Positions 10,001-19,072 are shown, counted from the stretch's first letter. The stretch: 64,000 bases of DNA from Chromatiales bacterium (GCA_028280505.1 JANQLO010000005.1:1-64000), one strand, 5' to 3'. A program made the numbers and translations. The notes: generated from the sequence alone by a model not told the origin.

Positions 10001-10896
10001 TGCTGCGTGATGATCCCGCTTGTGCTCAAGAGGAGTTCGACCGTATCGCAGTCGACGATCCCGGTCTGTCGGTGCAGCTGACGTTTGATCACAATGACGA
10101 CATCGCCGCTCCCTTTTTGGAACAGCGGCGGCCGAGGATCGCGATCCTGCGTGAACAAGGTGTCAACGGTCAGGTAGAGATGGCAGCCTCGTTCAACAAG
10201 GCCGGATTCGAATGTGTCGATGTACACATGTCCGATATCCTCAGTGGCCGGCTTGCACTGGAGGACTTCCAGGGTTTGGTTGCCTGTGGCGGTTTCAGCT
10301 ATGGTGACGTGCTCGGCGCGGGCGAGGGTTGGGCGAAATCGATATTGTTCAATGCCCGGGCACGCGATCAGTTCGGTGCGTTCTTTGAACGCGACGATAC
10401 CTTCAGCCTCGGGGTCTGCAACGGCTGCCAGATGCTGTCCAATCTGAAGTCCCTGATCCCGGGTACCGAACACTGGCCGCATTTCGTACGTAACCGTTCC
10501 GAACAGTTCGAAGCCCGGTTACTCATGGTCGAGGTCGAGTCGAGCAACTCGATGCTGCTCGACGGCATGGCCGGTTCGCGTCTGCCGATCGTGGTTGCGC
10601 ATGGTGAGGGCCGGGCCGAGTTCGGTGATGCCGAACAATTGGCCGCGGCGGATGCGCAGGTGGCGATACGCTATATCGAGAACGACGGCGGTCGAGCCAG
10701 CCGTTATCCGGCGAATCCCAACGGTTCACCGGAAGGCATCGCCGGTTTGGCCAGTCGCGACGGGCGCGTGACCATTATGATGCCCCATCCGGAACGGGTG
10801 GTGCGCGCGGTCCAGCATTCCTGGCATCCCGACGACTGGATCGAAGATGCGCCCTGGCGGCGTTTGTTCCGTAATGCGCGGCAGTGGTTGGCATGA
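7024..10896 (+). CDS. purL: Phosphoribosylformylglycinamidine synthase (large single-chain)
   Basis: This 1290-residue enzyme of de novo purine synthesis converts FGAR to FGAM using ATP and glutamine. It contains an N-terminal domain starting [14 protein letters not shown] (compare the E. coli start), tandem AIRS-like synthetase domains ([35 protein letters not shown] segments) and a C-terminal class I glutaminase with nucleophile in GVCNGCQML and HGEGRAEF. Length matches E. coli PurL (1295). The start at 7024 is set by homology; upstream in-frame codons overlap the preceding gene. Its stop overlaps slyX. Confidence 0.98.
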   Translation: MLTLRGAPALSDFRLTKLQNRWRPSIGEVSVTTAFVHFADIDGELDETDGDILRRLLDYGPAHGDLNPAGRLFLVGPRPGTISPWSTKATDIAHNCGLDRVRRIERGIAYWIGGTFDTGATDEIRAQIHDRMTEVVLDEFQQAEVLFRQARPLPFTQVDVLEGGRPALLAANSELGLALSDDEIDYLVESFTALARNPSDVELMMFAQANSEHCRHKIFNAEWTIDGDAQAHSLFAMIRNTTEQSPGDVLSAYKDNAAVIRGAAGYRFYPNPQNGVYGRHDEDIHILMKVETHNHPTAISPDPGAATGSGGEIRDEGATGIGAKPKAGLCGFSVSNLRIPDARQPWETDFGKPGRIVSALDIMLEGPIGAAAFNNEFGRPNLLGYFRTFEESVPAADGDELRGYHKPVMLAGGLGNIRAAHVEKKPFPANTPLIVLGGPAMLIGLGGGAASSMASGTSAEDLDFASVQRANPEMQRRCQEVIDRCWQRGDDSPILFIHDVGAGGLSNALPELVHDASRGGRFELRDVPNDDPGMSPMEIWCNEAQERYVLAVARERLAEFEAICARERCPYAVVGKALDEQRLELGDRHFDTRPIDMPMSLLFGKPPRMQRDVVRVQPALQALELDGVSVEQAVERVLRLPGVANKTFLISIGDRSITGMVARDQMVGPWQVPVADCAVTVADYDGYCGEAMSMGERTPLALLDAAASGRMAVGEALTNLAAASIDALGDIKLSANWMAAAGHAGEDARLYETVRAVGMELCPALGIAIPVGKDSMSMKTVWEHESERREMTAPLSLIVSAFAPVADVRLTLTPQLRTDQGDTDLVLIDLGLGNNRLGGSALAQVYKQIGDRSPDIEQPKLLKAFFGTLQELNRDRLILAYHDRSDGGLFTTLCEMAFAGRCGLDIDLAGLAKDDLAVLFNEELGAVLQVRHSDSDDVLCSLERAGLGDCCQLIGTVSEDGDIVIRHGAREVYRGQRIALQQAWSETTLRMQMLRDDPACAQEEFDRIAVDDPGLSVQLTFDHNDDIAAPFLEQRRPRIAILREQGVNGQVEMAASFNKAGFECVDVHMSDILSGRLALEDFQGLVACGGFSYGDVLGAGEGWAKSILFNARARDQFGAFFERDDTFSLGVCNGCQMLSNLKSLIPGTEHWPHFVRNRSEQFEARLLMVEVESSNSMLLDGMAGSRLPIVVAHGEGRAEFGDAEQLAAADAQVAIRYIENDGGRASRYPANPNGSPEGIAGLASRDGRVTIMMPHPERVVRAVQHSWHPDDWIEDAPWRRLFRNARQWLA

Positions 10897-11096
10897 CCGA
10901 CTCCCGGATCGACGATATCGAGGCACGCCTGATGCATCAGGAATTGGTGATCGAGGTGTTGAATCAGACGGTTGCGCGTCAGGATCGTTCGATTGATGCC
11001 TTGCGCGAAGAGGTATCGCAGTTACGTCAGGTGCTGCGAGAGCTGCGGCCTTCGCCACTGGGCGAGGACGGCGGACATGAGCCGCCGCATTACTGA
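10893..11096 (+). CDS. slyX: SlyX family protein
   Basis: This 67-residue protein is almost entirely a predicted coiled coil ([19 protein letters not shown]...[15 protein letters not shown]) and ends with the PPHY tail typical of SlyX. The start ATG overlaps the purL stop (ATGA), indicating translational coupling. The function of SlyX is not established. In many gammaproteobacteria it lies near slyD, but here it follows purL. Confidence 0.85.
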   Translation: MTDSRIDDIEARLMHQELVIEVLNQTVARQDRSIDALREEVSQLRQVLRELRPSPLGEDGGHEPPHY

Positions 11097-11188
11097 ATTT
11101 CCCGTCAGCGATAATCGGTCGTCGGTAACTTCCAGATAATAAGGCGATATCGACTCGACCGCTTACCACGTAATGCACGATGCCGCGA

Positions 11189-11207
11189 AAAGGATTGAGT
11201 ATCCTTT
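11189..11207. promoter_or_regulatory. Small hairpin/palindrome in the slyX-msrP gap
   Basis: AAAGGAT and ATCCTTT form a perfect 7-bp inverted repeat with a 5-nt spacer. No T-tract follows, so it does not look like an intrinsic terminator. It could be an operator for the downstream genes or part of a leader. The rest of 11097-11301 shows no clear gene. Confidence 0.3.
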
Positions 11208-11301
11208 GAACAAAATACCGTACTGTCGGGGCGTTCGGGGGTGGCTTCATGGGCTACGTTTTATCATGTCGTGATGCGATCGTCGGGTCATCGGTCGGAT
11301 A

Positions 11302-11499
11302 ATGAAAAAACCATGTTCTCTCTGTCGTACCTTACGTACCGTCGCCTTATCGGTTTTGCTCGGTGCGGCTGCGGGATTGGCGGTATTGCACTACGGCGGT
11401 TCACGCGAACTCTCGATGACGGCAACCTTTTTCGGCGCTTTGGGGCCGCTGCTTTGGTGGGCGCGTCGACGTCGTGTCAGTCCGCGCGGACCCCAGTGA
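11302..11499 (+). CDS. Small putative membrane protein
   Basis: A 65-residue reading frame starting MKKPCSLCRTLRT with two hydrophobic segments (about 13-30 and 40-52) and a basic tail RRRRVSPRG, consistent with a small inner-membrane protein with positive-inside ends. It ends 57 bp before msrP on the same strand. I do not recognise a family. It could be a chance frame, since no strong ribosome binding site is visible. Confidence 0.4.
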   Translation: MKKPCSLCRTLRTVALSVLLGAAAGLAVLHYGGSRELSMTATFFGALGPLLWWARRRRVSPRGPQ

Positions 11500-11556
11500 A
11501 ATCTTCGGCCCATCACAACGGTCTTAAATCGGGAGTTGTGCCGAAGGATTAGAGAC

Positions 11557-12519
11557 ATGCTGATCAAGCGTCCGAGCGATATCAAACCGTCCGAGATTAC
11601 CGACCCGGAGACATATGCCAAACGCAGAGAATTTCTCAAGGCCGCGGCCGCATTGGGCGTGGGTGGTTTGATCGGCGGGCCTGTGTCGGCCTTGGTGACA
11701 CCGAGTGGTCAAGGAGTGCCGATGCGGGGCTTGGTCGATACCACCCATGGCGATGGTCTCGCTTTGACGTCTTATGACGACATTACGTCATACAACAACT
11801 TCTATGAGTTCGGCACCGGTAAGGAAGATCCCGCCCGTTATGCACATCAGTTGAAGACACGACCTTGGTCCGTCGTGGTCGATGGTGAGTGCGAGGCGCC
11901 CGGCACGATCGATATCGAGGAGATTCTCAAGCGCTTTCCGCAGGAGGAACGCATTTATCGACTGCGTTGCGTCGAGGCCTGGGCCATGGTGGTGCCTTGG
12001 GTCGGGTTCCCTTTGTCCAGCCTATTGAGCCGTTTCAAGCCGACCTCGAAAGCCAAGTATGTCGCGTTCGAAACACTGGTCGATCCGCAACAAATGCCGG
12101 GCCAAAAACGTGCGGTGCTGGATTGGCCTTATCGCGAAGGGTTGCGCATGGACGAGGCGATGCATCCGCTGACCATTCTCGGTACCGGTTTGTACGGGGA
12201 GTTGATGCCGAATCAAAACGGCGCGCCATTGCGTTTGGTGGTGCCGTGGAAGTACGGCTTCAAGAGCATCAAGTCGATTGTGCGGATCAGTTTTACCTTC
12301 AATCAACCCACCACGACCTGGTGGGAGTCGGCGCCGCATGAATACGGTTTTTATGCGAACGTGAATCCGGAGGTCGATCATCCGCGCTGGAGCCAGGCGC
12401 GCCATCGTATGATCGGCGAGGGCCTATTCTCGCGTAAGCACCCCACGTTGATGTTCAACGGGTATGCCGATCAGGTCGCCGACCTCTATCGCGGGATGGA
12501 TCTGACCAAGTTTTACTGA
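11557..12519 (+). CDS. msrP: Periplasmic methionine sulfoxide reductase, molybdopterin subunit
   Basis: This 320-residue protein has a twin-arginine signal ([13 protein letters not shown]23-R24), so it is exported folded with its Mo-molybdopterin cofactor. YRLRCVEAW supplies the molybdenum-ligand cysteine C138, as in YedY/MsrP. With MsrQ it repairs oxidised methionines in periplasmic proteins using quinol electrons. The start at 11557 follows an AAGGA box. The stop overlaps the msrQ start by one base (TGATG), showing a tight operon. Confidence 0.95.
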   Translation: MLIKRPSDIKPSEITDPETYAKRREFLKAAAALGVGGLIGGPVSALVTPSGQGVPMRGLVDTTHGDGLALTSYDDITSYNNFYEFGTGKEDPARYAHQLKTRPWSVVVDGECEAPGTIDIEEILKRFPQEERIYRLRCVEAWAMVVPWVGFPLSSLLSRFKPTSKAKYVAFETLVDPQQMPGQKRAVLDWPYREGLRMDEAMHPLTILGTGLYGELMPNQNGAPLRLVVPWKYGFKSIKSIVRISFTFNQPTTTWWESAPHEYGFYANVNPEVDHPRWSQARHRMIGEGLFSRKHPTLMFNGYADQVADLYRGMDLTKFY

Positions 12520-13154
12520 TGTTTGTGTTTTCCGCCGATGCCTGGATGCGATTTGTCGCCAAACCGCTGATTTTTCTGGTTTGCTTGGTACCCTTCGGGT
12601 TGCTGTTCTACGGCGCCTTGATCGGTGATCTGGGGCCTAATCCGGTTGAACGGGTGACCGATATCACCGGCCAATGGGGGCTTCGGTTTTTGCTGTTGAC
12701 GCTGGCAATATCGCCCATGCGTCGCCTGACCGGCTGGATCTGGTTGCTGCGGTTCCGGCGCATGCTCGGCCTGTTCGTCTTCTTCTACATCAGCTTGCAT
12801 TTTTTGACCTGGCTGTGGCTGGATCAGGAATTGATCTGGGGTAATGTCATTGCCGATATTGCGAAGCGGCCGTTTGTGACCTTCGGATTTGCCGCCTGGC
12901 TGTTGCTGTTGCCGCTGACGGTGACATCGACGCGCGGTATGATGCGTCGCCTGGGACGCAACTGGCAGCGATTGCATCGGGCGATCTATGCGATTGCGAT
13001 ACTCGGCGTGTTGCATTACATCTGGTTGGTGAAAGCGGACTTGTTGCAGCCTTTGATTTACGCGAGCGTGCTGGCGTCGTTGTTACTCGTGCGCTGGAAA
13101 CCGCAATGGCTGCGACGTTCGACGCAGGCAAACAGCCTTGCGAACGCACGCTGA
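12519..13154 (+). CDS. msrQ: Heme-binding membrane subunit MsrQ
   Basis: This 211-residue inner-membrane protein of the ferric-reductase-like (YedZ) family has about six hydrophobic helices and histidines in FYISLHFLTWLW, WQRLHRAIYAI and GVLHYIW that fit heme coordination. It passes electrons from the quinone pool to MsrP. It is encoded directly after and overlapping msrP by one base, the usual arrangement. Confidence 0.95.
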   Translation: MFVFSADAWMRFVAKPLIFLVCLVPFGLLFYGALIGDLGPNPVERVTDITGQWGLRFLLLTLAISPMRRLTGWIWLLRFRRMLGLFVFFYISLHFLTWLWLDQELIWGNVIADIAKRPFVTFGFAAWLLLLPLTVTSTRGMMRRLGRNWQRLHRAIYAIAILGVLHYIWLVKADLLQPLIYASVLASLLLVRWKPQWLRRSTQANSLANAR

Positions 13155-13163
13155 ATCACGGGT

Positions 13164-13637
13164 TCATAGTTCTTTTGCCATGAACAGACTGCACTCGCCC
13201 GGCACGAAACCGGCTCGGCGATAGGCCTGTAGCGCGCGCGGGTTGTCTTCGCGAACTTCCAGTGTCACCCGACAGCAATCCAGTGTGGTTGCCAACTCGG
13301 CGATCGCGTCCAGTAGTTTCGCCGCCACACGCCGGCCGCGCCATTCCGGCAGCACGGCGAGATCGTGGATGTTCAATAACGGACGGGCTTGAAAGGTCGA
13401 ATAGCCGAGAAAACAGGTTGCAACGCCGATCGCCAGGTCTTCGTGCTCGGCCAGCAGGCAGTGTGTGGCGGGATTCTTGGCCAGGTCCGACGCCAAACGA
13501 TAGCGTTTTGCGGGAGGCAGCGGTCGGCCGATGCCCATGGGATCGCGTGCGTAGGCGTCGAGCAGATCCAGGTAGCGGTCGACGTCATCGGCTTGGGAGA
13601 AGTCGACGGGGCGTATATCGATGTCGATCTCATGCAT
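13164..13637 (-). CDS. GNAT family N-acetyltransferase
   Basis: This 157-residue protein shows the GNAT core: INIHDLAVLPEWRGRRVAAKLLDAI (motif A acetyl-CoA loop, R/Q-x-x-G-x-A-like) and VTLEVREDNPRALQAYRRAGF (motif B). The acceptor is unknown. It overlaps the upstream ATPase gene by 8 bp on the same strand, so the two are likely co-expressed, and it is convergent with msrQ with only 9 bp between stops. Confidence 0.88.
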   Translation of the reverse strand: MHEIDIDIRPVDFSQADDVDRYLDLLDAYARDPMGIGRPLPPAKRYRLASDLAKNPATHCLLAEHEDLAIGVATCFLGYSTFQARPLLNIHDLAVLPEWRGRRVAAKLLDAIAELATTLDCCRVTLEVREDNPRALQAYRRAGFVPGECSLFMAKEL

Positions 13638-14487
13638 GGCGGCCGACCCGATCGATGGCGAATTGACGGGCGACCCGGCCGCTGCGGGAGCCGCGTTGGC
13701 GTGCCCACTGCAAGGCCGCCAGTCGTGTCTCCTCGTCCGTGCAGCTGCCGGCTTCGAGTTTTTGCAGCCAGTGTTCGACGATCGTCAGGTATTGATCCTG
13801 ATTGAAGGCATAGAACGACAGCCAAAGTCCGAAGCGTTCCGATAACGAGATTTTTTCCTCAATCGCTTCGCCGGCATGAATTTCGCCGTCGATGACGTGT
13901 ACATCCTGATTGTCCGCCTTTGACTCGGGCAGCAGGTGACGACGGTTGGAACTGGCGTAGATCAGCACATTGTCGGCGGGCGCGGCGATCGAACCCTCCA
14001 GTACGGCCTTGAGCGATTTGTACCCGGCATCGTCGGCGCCGAACGAAAGGTCATCGCAGAAGAGCAGAAAACGTTCTTGCCGATCGCCGAGTGCCTCGAC
14101 GATCTCGGGCAGATCGACCAGATGCTCTTTTTCGACCTCGATCAGACGCAGCCCGCGATTGACATAGGCATTGAATGCCGCTTTGATCAGGGTCGATTTG
14201 CCGGTACCGCGTGCCCCCCAGAGCAGCGCATTATTGGCCGGTTTGCCGCGCACGAACTGTTCCGTGTTACGCACGACCTCGGCCTTTTGTTGGTCCATGC
14301 ACAGCAAGTCGTCGAGCGCTACCCGATGCGGGTTCTTGACCGGCGCCAGACGCATGCCGTGGCGATCGTTGCGCCAGCGGTAGGCATCGTGGGTCCAGTC
14401 GGTCGGGGTCGGACGGCCTTGCAGCAGGTTTTCCCAGCGCTCCAGTAGTCGATTGGCGCGTTGAAAAAAGTCGTCGGAGGGGTTCAT
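13630..14487 (-). CDS. DUF815 family AAA-type ATPase
   Basis: This 285-residue P-loop ATPase has Walker A GARGTGKST (91-99) and Walker B LLFCDDLSF near residue 140, then YASSNRRHLLPE, the sensor-like segment of the DUF815 family. The family's cellular role is unknown. The start at 14487 gives the family's usual N-terminus (MNPSDDFFQRANRLLERWE); a start at 14535 is possible but its leader is basic and unlike the family. Confidence 0.85.
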   Translation of the reverse strand: MNPSDDFFQRANRLLERWENLLQGRPTPTDWTHDAYRWRNDRHGMRLAPVKNPHRVALDDLLCMDQQKAEVVRNTEQFVRGKPANNALLWGARGTGKSTLIKAAFNAYVNRGLRLIEVEKEHLVDLPEIVEALGDRQERFLLFCDDLSFGADDAGYKSLKAVLEGSIAAPADNVLIYASSNRRHLLPESKADNQDVHVIDGEIHAGEAIEEKISLSERFGLWLSFYAFNQDQYLTIVEHWLQKLEAGSCTDEETRLAALQWARQRGSRSGRVARQFAIDRVGRHA

Positions 14488-14546
14488 GCGGCGCCGCTCT
14501 CTCGGTGAAAAACTTTTCGGTCCTGGACAAGCCAATCTGTTCTAAC

Positions 14547-14574
14547 TTGATATTTCATAAAATACTAATATACT
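14547..14574 (+). promoter_or_regulatory. Sigma70-type promoter for the sulfur globule gene
   Basis: TTGATA (14547-14552) and TATACT (14569-14574) are separated by 16 bp in a locally AT-rich stretch, giving matches of 5/6 to each consensus hexamer. It sits about 65 bp upstream of the 14638 start codon, the right place for the monocistronic gene there. Confidence 0.6.
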
Positions 14575-14637
14575 GTTCATATCGATGTTCGGCACGCCTA
14601 ACGGGCGCCGGATCACAAAGCTTTCGGGGATTTAAAC

Positions 14638-14964
14638 ATGAAAAAGACCATCGCAATGCTCGCGATCGGTGTCTTGCTCAGCTCCGCGCAGGTCTCGGCC
14701 TTTTGGGGCTGGAATGACAACAGGGGCTACGGTAACGCCTACAACAACGGCTGGTTCGACGGTGTCGGCAACGCGGATGGCGAGGCCGACTTCACCTTCG
14801 ATTTCAACTTCACCGCCAGCATGCGGGGTGAGGGTCGTGGTAACGGCTATGGGCATGGATACGGCAATGGTTACGGTCAGGGCTACAACGCCTATGTCCC
14901 TTACTATGGCGCGCCTTACGGCTTTCCGCCCGTGCCGCCGCCGGTCACGAACGAAGCCGAGTAA
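14638..14964 (+). CDS. Sulfur globule protein candidate (Sgp family)
   Basis: A 108-residue exported protein. Residues 1-21 form a Sec signal ending VSA, and the mature part is rich in Gly, Asn, Tyr, Phe and Trp: it begins FWGWNDNRGYG, has an aromatic/acidic FDFNF patch, then a GNGYGHGYGNGYGQGY repeat-like tract and an AYVPYYGAPYGFPP tail. This composition and order resemble the structural Sgp proteins that coat periplasmic sulfur globules in purple sulfur bacteria. It has its own strong promoter and stands alone between divergent genes. The family match is by reading only, and another Gly/Tyr-rich secreted protein is possible. Confidence 0.72.
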   Translation: MKKTIAMLAIGVLLSSAQVSAFWGWNDNRGYGNAYNNGWFDGVGNADGEADFTFDFNFTASMRGEGRGNGYGHGYGNGYGQGYNAYVPYYGAPYGFPPVPPPVTNEAE

Positions 14965-15027
14965 GACCAGATTCAGATCACTTCGCGCCGGGCTCCGAGA
15001 CCTTGGTGGTGTCTGAGTAACCGTGTG

Positions 15028-16695
15028 TTAGGCGTCGATCCGCTTGTATTTGATCCGATGCGGATTGACCGCCTCGTCGCCGAGCCGACGCTTCTTGTCT
15101 TCTTCATAATCGGCAAAGTTACCTTCGTACCAGACCACGGACGACTCGCCTTCGAAGGCGAGGATGTGGGTCGCGATGCGGTCGAGGAACCAGCGGTCGT
15201 GCGAGATCACTACAGCGCACCCGGGGAAGGCCAGCAGGGCCTCTTCCAATGCGCGCAGGGTTTCCACGTCCAGATCGTTGGTCGGTTCGTCGAGCAACAA
15301 CACATTGCCACCCGATTTCAGCAGTTTGGCCAAATGGACGCGATTGCGTTCGCCGCCGGACAGGTCGCCGACCTTTTTCTGTTGGTCCGAGCCGCGGAAA
15401 TTGAAGCGTGAGCAATAGGCACGCGACGGCATCTCGAAGCGGCCGACGGTGATGATTTCCTGACCGTCGGAAATTTCTTCCCAGACCGTCTTGTCGCCGT
15501 CGAGCGCATCACGGCTCTGGTCGACATAGGCCAGTTGCACGGTCGGGCCGATGCGCAGTTCGCCGCCATCGGGCTGTTCCTGGCCGGTCAACAAACGAAA
15601 CAGCGTGGTCTTACCCGCACCATTCGGCCCGATGATGCCGACGATGCCACCCTTGGGCAGATTGAAATTGAGATTGTCATAAAGCAGGCGGTCGTCGTAG
15701 CCTTTGGTGAGATCGCTCGCCTCGATCACCAGGTCACCCAGACGTTCACCGGGTGGGATATAAATCTCGTTGGTTTCGTTACGTTTCTGGAACTCCTGAT
15801 TCTGCAGTTCGTCGAAACGGGCGAGGCGGGCCTTGCTTTTCGCTTGGCGGCCCTTGGGGTTTTGACGCACCCATTCGAGCTCTTCTTTCATGGCCTTGAT
15901 CCGGCCCTGTTCCTGTTTTTCTTCCTGCGCCAGGCGGGCTTCCTTTTGTTCCAGCCAGGACGAGTAATTACCTTCCCATGGAATGCCGTGACCGCGGTCC
16001 AGTTCGAGTATCCAGCCGGCGACATTGTCGAGGAAGTAACGGTCGTGGGTGACCGCGACCACGGTACCCGGATAGTCGTGCAGAAAACGCTCCAACCAGG
16101 CGACGGACTCGGCATCCAGATGGTTGGTCGGTTCGTCGAGCAAAAGCATATCGGGTTTGGACAGCAGCAGTTTGCACAATGCGACCCGACGGCGCTCCCC
16201 GCCGGACAGCTTGGTGACATCGGCATCCCAGGGCGGTAGCCGCAAGGCATCGGCGGCCACGTCGAGCTGGCGCTCCAGGTTGTGGCCGTCGGCGGCTTGC
16301 AGAACGTTCTCCAGTTCGGCCTGGCGTTTGGCCAAGGCGTCGAAATCGGCGTCCGGCTCGGCGTAGGCCGCATAGACCTTATCGAGTTCGGCCTGTGCCT
16401 CGGTGATGTGACCAAGTGCCTCTTCGACATTGCCGCGCACGTCTTTGTCGGGGTCGAGCTGGGGTTCCTGTGGCAGATAGCCGACGTTAATGCCCGGCTG
16501 TGGTCTTGCCTCGCCGTCGATTTCCGTATCCACGCCGGCCATGATTCTCAGCAGCGAGGATTTACCGGCGCCATTGAGGCCGAGCACACCGATTTTGGCG
16601 CCGGGGAAAAACGACAGGGAGATATCGCGCAGGATCTGCCGTTTTGGCGGCACGATCTTGCTGACACGGTTCATAGTGTAAATGTATTGAGCCAT
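15028..16695 (-). CDS. ettA: Energy-dependent translational throttle protein EttA (ABC-F)
   Basis: A 555-residue soluble ABC-F ATPase with two nucleotide-binding domains: Walker [10 protein letters not shown] and GPNGAGKTT, two LSGGE signatures, and the arm/linker between them ([20 protein letters not shown]). EttA gates the ribosome at the E site according to ATP/ADP. Start at 16695 ([18 protein letters not shown]) gives exactly the E. coli EttA length; the reading frame stays open further upstream into the repeat element but that part is not coding. Confidence 0.96.
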   Translation of the reverse strand: MAQYIYTMNRVSKIVPPKRQILRDISLSFFPGAKIGVLGLNGAGKSSLLRIMAGVDTEIDGEARPQPGINVGYLPQEPQLDPDKDVRGNVEEALGHITEAQAELDKVYAAYAEPDADFDALAKRQAELENVLQAADGHNLERQLDVAADALRLPPWDADVTKLSGGERRRVALCKLLLSKPDMLLLDEPTNHLDAESVAWLERFLHDYPGTVVAVTHDRYFLDNVAGWILELDRGHGIPWEGNYSSWLEQKEARLAQEEKQEQGRIKAMKEELEWVRQNPKGRQAKSKARLARFDELQNQEFQKRNETNEIYIPPGERLGDLVIEASDLTKGYDDRLLYDNLNFNLPKGGIVGIIGPNGAGKTTLFRLLTGQEQPDGGELRIGPTVQLAYVDQSRDALDGDKTVWEEISDGQEIITVGRFEMPSRAYCSRFNFRGSDQQKKVGDLSGGERNRVHLAKLLKSGGNVLLLDEPTNDLDVETLRALEEALLAFPGCAVVISHDRWFLDRIATHILAFEGESSVVWYEGNFADYEEDKKRRLGDEAVNPHRIKYKRIDA

Positions 16696-16817
16696 CGTAG
16701 CGGTCCGAAGCGGATTACCTGGGTTGGGAAGGCCGCGATTGTACACAGACTGTAGCGGTTTAAAAAAAGCGTTTGCGGCCGTTAGCCCGTCTATTGCACG
16801 AAGGATGGCTTCAGGCA

Positions 16818-16969
16818 TTCTGCCTTTCGCCCTTCGGGCCAGCCTGTCGGCTGTTCGAAACCGCTCCCGGCGGTTTCGTCGGATTTGTGGGAGAGCCGGC
16901 TGGGCAGGTCGGGCGATCGCCCGAAGAACCATAGCCGTTGCTATGGCTCGAGGGGGTGTCGCTCCCGGC
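16818..16969. repeat. Palindrome-rich segment present only in copy B
   Basis: Relative to copy A, 152 bp are added between the 'TTCAGGC' and 'GTCCTGCC' segments. It contains a perfect 16-bp palindrome at 16909-16924 (TCGGGCGATCGCCCGA), a CCATAGC/GCTATGG hairpin at 16929-16946, GCCCTTCGGGC at 16830-16840 and an AACCGC/GCGGTT hairpin near 16860-16876. The flanks resemble each other (ATTCTGCCTTTCGC versus GTCCTGCCTCTCGC), which suggests duplication or insertion by recombination. Confidence 0.6.
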
Positions 16970-17081
16970 GTCCTGCCTCTCGCGACACTTGCGCGTCCCT
17001 GCGCCTCGTCGGCCGAGACGCGACGCCGGCTCTTTCACAAAACCGAATAGGACAAAGCGTATCTGCGCCATCGAGAGTAAA

Positions 17082-17241
17082 GGGCACCTCTAACCATTCA
17101 TGAGCACGCATCTTGGGCGCTCAAATACGTGCTCTCGGCGTGACAAATCTTCGCAATAGCCTGCTATTACGTGCGATTCGTGCCTTGATGGCCTGCATTT
17201 GGGCATCCAATCCGATGTACTCAGAATTGTTAGAGGTGCCC
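17082..17241. mobile_element. 160-bp MITE with 4-bp TAAA target duplication
   Basis: Ends are GGGCACCTCTAAC-n-ATTC and its reverse complement, matching 17 of the first 18 positions, flanked by direct repeats TAAA (17078-17081 and 17242-17245). It has no coding capacity. The related element at 1-166 aligns across the insertion point without it, so it moved into copy B. The GGGCACCTCTAA end and 4-bp duplication resemble IS5-family termini, an inference. Confidence 0.72.
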
Positions 17242-17368
17242 TAAAGCGATGTACGCTTGTCTGATTAACCCGGGTTTTTTCGATCATTCCGGCTCCGCCT
17301 TCGTGCAATAGGCGGGTTAGTCGCAGTGCACGGAGGGATCCGGCAAACCTTGGGGGAGGAATGCATCG

Positions 17369-18073
17369 ATGGAAGGTGTTCGTTTGAAACCAATCGCCAG
17401 GCCATTGAATCGCGTACCGGTACTGGTCGGTTTGATCGGGTGCAGCCTGATCGGCTTGTCGATGGCATTGGGCCCGGATACCGGTCGCATAGCCAATGTC
17501 GATAGCACAGCGACGCCGGCAGCGAACACGCTGCTGTTGTTCGGCGGCATTTTCCTGGCCGTTTTTGCCGGTGTCTGGTTATGGCGGTCACGCATCCCGG
17601 CCAATGATCCCGACGCTCTCGATGCTGTGACCGGACTTTATAAGCGGGATTATGCCGATCGCATGGTGCAGGAACGTCTTGCGGACGATCGGGTCCACGC
17701 TTCATTACGTGTCGCCCTGGTCGTCATGCAGTTGGATCATTCGGATAGGATCGAAGCACGCTATGGCCGTGCGGCCGTCAACGAACTGCTACGTCTTCTG
17801 GGTGCGCAGATCCGGGGTCAGATACGCAGCGGTGATCTGGCGGTTCGCTATACGTCTCGCCGACTCGGCGTCTATTTGTATTGCCGGGAGATCGAACAGG
17901 CACAGGCCTTCGGTCGTCGTATTGCGATGCTGTTGGCGGCCCAGCAGCTCGATTGGCAGGGTGACGTCATCAAGGTCACCGTCGCGATGGGGATTGCTCT
18001 GCATAGGCCCGATGAGACGCTTGCACACCTCGGGGTATGTGCCGAGGCAAAACTTGCGGAGGCGAGCGAATAG
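17369..18073 (+). CDS. Membrane protein with degenerate GGDEF domain
   Basis: A 234-residue protein with two N-terminal membrane helices (about 17-34 and 54-73) enclosing a short periplasmic loop, then a diguanylate-cyclase-like fold: DAVTGLYKRDYAD (compare D-xLTGLxNR), VVMQLDHSDRIEARYGR and a VTVAMGIAL strand. At the active-site turn the GGDEF sequence is replaced by TSRRL (162-166), so cyclase activity is very unlikely. It may bind nucleotide or partner proteins. AGGAG lies upstream of the ATG. Downstream it converges with folD. Confidence 0.8.
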   Translation: MEGVRLKPIARPLNRVPVLVGLIGCSLIGLSMALGPDTGRIANVDSTATPAANTLLLFGGIFLAVFAGVWLWRSRIPANDPDALDAVTGLYKRDYADRMVQERLADDRVHASLRVALVVMQLDHSDRIEARYGRAAVNELLRLLGAQIRGQIRSGDLAVRYTSRRLGVYLYCREIEQAQAFGRRIAMLLAAQQLDWQGDVIKVTVAMGIALHRPDETLAHLGVCAEAKLAEASE

Positions 18074-18082
18074 GATTTTGTA

Positions 18083-18946
18083 TTAGTTTTCCGTGCCACT
18101 GGCCAGGTCGGCCGCCAACAGCGTATTTTCCAGCAGGGTCGCGACGGTCATCGGACCGACACCACCTGGCACCGGCGTGATCCAAGCAGCGACTTCGGCC
18201 GCCCCGGCGGTATCCACATCGCCGCACAACTTGCCGTTTTCGAGGCGGTTCATGCCGACGTCGATCACTATCGCACCGGGTTTGATCCAATCGCCTTGAA
18301 TCAGGCGCGGAACGCCGACCGCAGCAACCAGGATGTCGGCTTTTCGTGCCTTATCCGCGAGATCTTTGGTTTTGCTGTGGCAGACCGTGACGGTGCAGCG
18401 CGCCATCAGCAGCTCCAGAAACATCGGCCGGCCGACAATGTTCGACTGGCCGATGATGACGGCATCCTTGCCGGTCAGATCGATACCGGTGCGCGCGAGC
18501 ATCGTCATGACACCTTTAGGCGTGCAGGGCCTCAGCAAGGGTTGGCGCAGTACGAGTCGGCCGATGTTGTAAGGGTGGAAACCGTCGACGTCTTTAATCG
18601 GCGAGATGCGTTCGGTGACCGTGTCTTCGTCGATCTGTTTCGGCAACGGCAATTGCACCAAGATGCCGTCGACGTCTTCACGGGCGTTGAGTTGGTCGAT
18701 CAGTGCCAGTAGCTCCGTCTGGCCGGTAGAGGCCGGCAGTTGCATGAGCTCCGATTGGAAGCCGACCTGTTGACAGGCATTCTGTTTGTTACGCACATAG
18801 ACCTGCGATGCCGGGTTGTCGCCGACCAAAACGACAATCAGACCGGGCGGACGCTGCTCGGCCGCTACCCGGTCGGCGACCCGGGCCTTGATTTGTTCAC
18901 GGAGATCGGCGGCAATCGCTTTGCCGTCAAGGATTTGAGCGCTCAT
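18083..18946 (-). CDS. folD: Bifunctional methylene-THF dehydrogenase/cyclohydrolase FolD
   Basis: A 287-residue enzyme interconverting 5,10-methylene-THF and 10-formyl-THF with NADP. Visible motifs are [10 protein letters not shown] (catalytic lysine K56 region), [24 protein letters not shown] and the Rossmann [10 protein letters not shown] followed by the family's C-terminal [18 protein letters not shown]. It supplies one-carbon units also used by glyA nearby. The start at 18946 ([12 protein letters not shown]) matches the family better than one 24 bp upstream. Confidence 0.97.
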   Translation of the reverse strand: MSAQILDGKAIAADLREQIKARVADRVAAEQRPPGLIVVLVGDNPASQVYVRNKQNACQQVGFQSELMQLPASTGQTELLALIDQLNAREDVDGILVQLPLPKQIDEDTVTERISPIKDVDGFHPYNIGRLVLRQPLLRPCTPKGVMTMLARTGIDLTGKDAVIIGQSNIVGRPMFLELLMARCTVTVCHSKTKDLADKARKADILVAAVGVPRLIQGDWIKPGAIVIDVGMNRLENGKLCGDVDTAGAAEVAAWITPVPGGVGPMTVATLLENTLLAADLASGTEN

Positions 18947-19011
18947 GGACAACCCACCGGCTATGGTCATTACTGGCGAAAGGCGGGATGATATCAGAGC
19001 AGGCGGCCTGT

Positions 19012-19040
19012 TTGACGGTTAACAGGCCCAGGCGTATCAT
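19012..19040 (+). promoter_or_regulatory. Promoter of the tRNA cluster
   Basis: TTGACG (19012-19017), a 17-bp spacer and TATCAT (19035-19040), followed by a GC-rich discriminator (TTTGGCCCC), the arrangement of a stringently controlled stable-RNA promoter. tRNA-Pro starts 33 bp after the -10 box. Confidence 0.7.
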
Positions 19041-19072
19041 TTGGCCCCTTCGCGAAAAGCGATCGGTCTAAC

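Larger units (their letters stand above)
16783..17320 (+). repeat. TIR element copy B, composite
   Basis: Bounded by imperfect inverted repeats, left 16783-16806 and right 17298-17320, sharing the core CTATTGCACGAAGG. It contains a 152-bp palindrome-rich segment (16818-16969) and a nested MITE (17082-17241); without these the core is about 222 bp and aligns with copy A at 1-166. No transposase is present. It lies between the 5' ends of ettA (minus) and the GGDEF-like gene (plus), so it may carry their promoters. No clear target duplication was found. Confidence 0.75.

Noticed and set aside
16696..16932. Longer N-terminus of the ettA frame into the TIR element
   Set aside because: EttA starting at 16695 has exactly the E. 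coli length; the extension is repeat sequence.
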